Origin: Taenia hydatigena
Lineage: Eukaryota; Platyhelminthes; Cestoda; Cyclophyllidea; Taeniidae
Reading direction: 5' to 3'
DNA length: 64,000 bases
Assembly (NCBI GenBank): GCA_036345935.2
Contig: JADWOT020001577.1
Span: 1,721,795-1,785,794 of the forward strand
Of this stretch, positions 61,156 to 64,000 are shown one piece after another (within the stretch, counting starts at the first letter, position 1; each line of letters begins with the position of its first letter). The notes beneath the pieces are model-generated. The model saw only the letters and a program-made list of their open reading frames with translations, had not been told where the DNA came from and searched no databases. The position numbers were made by a program, and so were the translations under genes.

Positions 61156-62009
61156 CTGACGCACTAGAGAAATCTATGTCTGTGCTCTGTACTTGCTTTT
61201 GAGGATGTACTTGGTTGACAAGCAGAACTAATCGCCGATGAGTAAATGGAATGAATTGTTTAATTTAGGTGGTTGATTACTAAAAGCTCACTTGTTATGT
61301 GCTTTGTCAGAAAACTCTTGTATCTTGGAAGCACAAACTTTGATTCGGAATTTTACGAGTGATGTGGCAATGATGTACAAGATGACGTAAGTGATGGAAA
61401 AATGCTTAGGCACAAATGCGGACAAATCCAAGTGCAGAAATGGGCAGGAATTCGCACTGAGCACTGATGCACTGCCCTTAGTTAGTCTCTAATGGGTGAT
61501 TCGCTCCCAATCTTTAAATAGACGATCATTTCTTTAGCTGCCCTTCGACGGGTTCTGAATAATCCTCTAGCACTATTTGGGCTACAGCGCTTGATACTTT
61601 GTGAATAGTTCACAATAGGTGACACAATGCAAAAGAGTAAAGGAGGAATTGTCTGTGAACAGAGGAGCCTTCTCCTTAGAATTCTGGCAAACTTTCTTAA
61701 ATTACTGATCTACTCAAAATGACTCTACGTTTGCAGGGCACGTTACTTGACGTAGCTTCTCCTCTAAGGCCATGTGACTTGGTTGAATCTAATAAGTGCA
61801 GTATAAAAACGACGCAAAGCGATTCAGGTTATAAGGATTTTTGTCCCACTTATTCTGTTTTTAACTGTCATGCCAAAGCCAACAGTGTATCACGCATGGT
61901 GTTGATCCATTTCTGTTCATCTACTAAGCTAAATTCCAAAGACATTGTTGCAGTTCAGACAAGGGAGATCCGCAAAGGAGGAGACGGTAATTTGCCTCAT
62001 TTTACTTAC

Positions 62010-62168
62010 CATAAAACACCATTTTGCTGAGCGCTTGCACAGTTTCATGTCTTCTGCTTTGTGATGTGCGTCACAAATTTTTACCAAGTAACGCTGGTTG
62101 CCAAATGTGATCATACCATATGCATCCGGTGTCGACAACAGGAATCCAATCGCGTGTGCTTCTGCAGG
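62010..62168 (-). CDS. Predicted internal exon (53 codons) of an unknown gene
   Basis: Phase-0 exon bounded by TGTGCAG at 62169 and a strong donor ATG|GTAAGT at 62010/62009. It encodes AHAIGFLLSTPDAYGMITFG, then NQRYLVKICDAHHKAED and LCKRSAKWCFM, with Cys and basic residues. The donor, the protein-like frame and the matching phase of 61155-61015 support a real gene on the minus strand. First and last exons were not found. Family unknown. Confidence 0.45.
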
Positions 62169-62424
62169 CTGCACATTGTCGATTTATCGTCTGCACATTG
62201 GCACACATACCACTTTCAAGAACTCAGCAGAAGCGTCGACTAAACGTGTTCTGCATCATTCAAGCTTACCTTATTTGCGTAAAATTATCAGAACGCAAGT
62301 AGACAATCCACACAGTAGAACAATTTGCGAAGATAGAGTCAGTGTTTGAGGTGAGGAGGTATATTGACGTGGGCATGCGTGAGGGTCTTGTGGTAAGAGA
62401 CCGCCTTAGAGAGCCGGGGATTTG

Positions 62425-62452
62425 GATGATGATGATGATGATGATGATGATT
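62425..62452. repeat. GAT trinucleotide microsatellite
   Basis: Nine consecutive GAT units. An Ile- or Met-rich translation through it is an artefact of the repeat. Confidence 0.9.
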
Positions 62453-62454
62453 AC

Positions 62455-63135
62455 AAAACTGTCGATTGTAACGCTAAAATCCAAATGGGGTACAACAAAG
62501 AGAACAGGAACAAGTGACTACAAACAATGAATCCGCCAAGCGGTTTCTACTCGGAAGGCGCAATGAGGAACGATGCCTGAGAAGGAATTGAATGTGAAAC
62601 CGTGACTGTTAATTGCTTTGGCAAAGCATACTCTACATAAACACCGCAGCTTAATGGGACTAATATATGTCCTCCCAATATCGCGTCTCAACAGGTTCAG
62701 TTGGTGCGAGATGCGTGTGCGAAGGAATGTGAATGAATGAGAGTTTCAAACAATGTATGACTTGACTGTTGACTAATGGTGAAATAACTTGGGCTATGTT
62801 CTTCTAGAAGACGTGATAAATTCAATTCGCTTTTGCTCATACTCCTGATCTCTCGTAAAAGTTAGGTGACACGCGTTTTGATGGATTCTTCTCCACACAA
62901 TAGTATAGTCAAATGTTTTTCTATGCGTCATGGAAGAACACTGCAACCAGTGAAGGCACTGTCACTTTTTGAAGCTTCGTTGGTAGTTAAATGGGGATGA
63001 ATGGTAAATGGGATGGCTTGGTTACCATTTTTATTGTACTCCGAGGGTTTTTAGGTTTTTGATAGGATTTGAAAGGCACACAGCGCTAACTCTTTCCTTT
63101 TGTGGGTTATTGACTGGATAAGCAGTCATGAACTA
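62455..63135. other. Intergenic DNA, nothing recognised
   Basis: A pyrimidine-rich acceptor-like TTCTCAG lies on the minus strand near 62580 but opens only short frames. Confidence 0.35.
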
Positions 63136-63137
63136 TT

Positions 63138-63497
63138 TTGTTAACTTTTACGCTAGTCTATTACTGCACTGTTGTTAAACTTGCTTTTTTCATTAACTGC
63201 CTAGTCTGCTTTTGGTTGCTGTGCTCCAAGTGTACTCCGAATCTCAAAGACTCCATTGCACTGAGGCACTGCTTCTTACTGATTGTAATAAATGGGCTAG
63301 GAGAAGCATTCAAACAGTGCGGAGGGCTTTATCACGCGCTCTATACAATGCTATTTGATCCGAGGCGAGGGCATGTAGACGAGCGTCGCTTGGATTCACT
63401 GGACGAACGAATCGAAGTTCTTGGTGTGACGATGCCTACCAAAACCCTTTGGGCTTACTTATATTCTCCTTTAACGGATTGCACTTATCCACAATAA
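63138..63497 (+). other. Protein-like frame, possible terminal exon
   Basis: The frame is open for 119 codons. The first half is hydrophobic and Cys-rich; the second half reads like real coding: EAFKQCGGLYHALYTMLFD, PRRGHVDERRLDSLDERIEV and PTKTLWAYLYSPL, ending in TAA. An acceptor-like GGGCTAG at about 63301 would start an exon in frame before EAFKQC. It could be the C-terminal exon of an unrecognised gene. Confidence 0.35.
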
Positions 63498-63499
63498 CT

Positions 63500-64000
63500 G
63501 CCAGGCAAACGGAAAGTTGGTTCGTAATCCAAAAGGAGTGGTTATGGAGGGGGACAATAACCTGTTCGCTTCTAAGTATCACCCACACACGTGCGTTCAG
63601 AAGACGAAAATAAAATATTATACTAAATATCGATAGTAATTTAGACCAAAGCATTGAAGTTAAAAGTAATCAGAGCTGCAATCGCGCGAGATGTGTACTG
63701 TTCCCCGTTCTCGCCCTGTCCAACCTCTATCCTCCGTGACAATGCATGCAATGACAAATTTTCCAGTGACTCAATGCTCTGTTAGTGCGAGATTTGAACT
63801 ATGCAAAACGGTTGAGGGACGACCACATGCCAGACAATAATCATCTCTCTTCAGAGTTGCAAGCCCTTCCCAAGAACGAATGCCCATCGTGTGGAATGAC
63901 TGGTGTGGGATTATCAACACTTCAGAATCCGTAGTGAGTCAACACATGAGATGAGCCTGTGCTGTAGTAACCACGAATAAGTTGTTTTACAACTTCAGAA
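63500..64000. other. Window end, nothing recognised
   Basis: No gene, RNA or repeat shared with the rest of the window was seen. Confidence 0.4.

Noticed and set aside
62266..62484. Poly-isoleucine/methionine protein frames
   Set aside because: They are translations of the GAT microsatellite.

Overview
This window looks like nuclear DNA of an invertebrate animal. It has spliceosomal introns (GTAAG donors, pyrimidine-rich TTAG or TCAG acceptors), TATA and CCAAT promoter elements, AATAAA polyadenylation signals, long AT-rich noncoding stretches and Snail-type C2H2 zinc-finger genes, a family I know only from animals. A helminth would fit, but the sequence does not fix the phylum. I see no bacterial features, rRNA, tRNA, CRISPR array or transposase-length open frame.

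The window is dominated by a young, multi-copy cluster of one gene: a four-finger Snail-like transcription factor with a 10-nt first coding exon. Two copies look intact and near-ancestral (782-2037 plus; 57919-59173 minus, both 371 aa) and one is intact but diverged (28763-29970 plus, 355 aa). One is 5'-truncated with an early stop (26425-27527 minus). Three are clearly dead (44987-45890 plus; about 16380-16970 minus; about 32520-33200 minus). In the two near-ancestral genes, splicing of the micro-exon creates an N-terminal FSIASIL motif, which matches the EH1 (Groucho/TLE-binding) consensus. The SNAG repression motif of vertebrate Snail is absent.

Layout: 1-7304 and 50797-60055 are inverted copies of each other, each with an intact gene near its outer end, so most of the window is one large imperfect palindrome. 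Between the arms lie a rearranged middle copy (19800-27575) with an internal inversion of about 2.6 kb; a diverged unit with the third intact gene (28450-30250); two direct copies of a unit with zinc-finger pseudogenes (14110-19780 and 30390-34700); a decayed unit at 44870-48490; and smaller shared fragments (27790/40325; 9500/41700/60830; 24050/48900/53200). Some tracts are almost identical while their flanks are clearly diverged, which suggests recent gene conversion or rearrangement.

Outside the zinc-finger units, coding signal is thin. The best candidates are two phase-0 exons on the minus strand at 62168-61015, short stop-bounded frames at 10187-10360, 36611-36820, 39849-40019, 40690-40944, 41260-41403 and 63138-63497, and several broken fragments. 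None could be named. Gene models were read by eye; paralogue comparisons are hand alignments, and repeat boundaries are accurate to about 20-50 bases.
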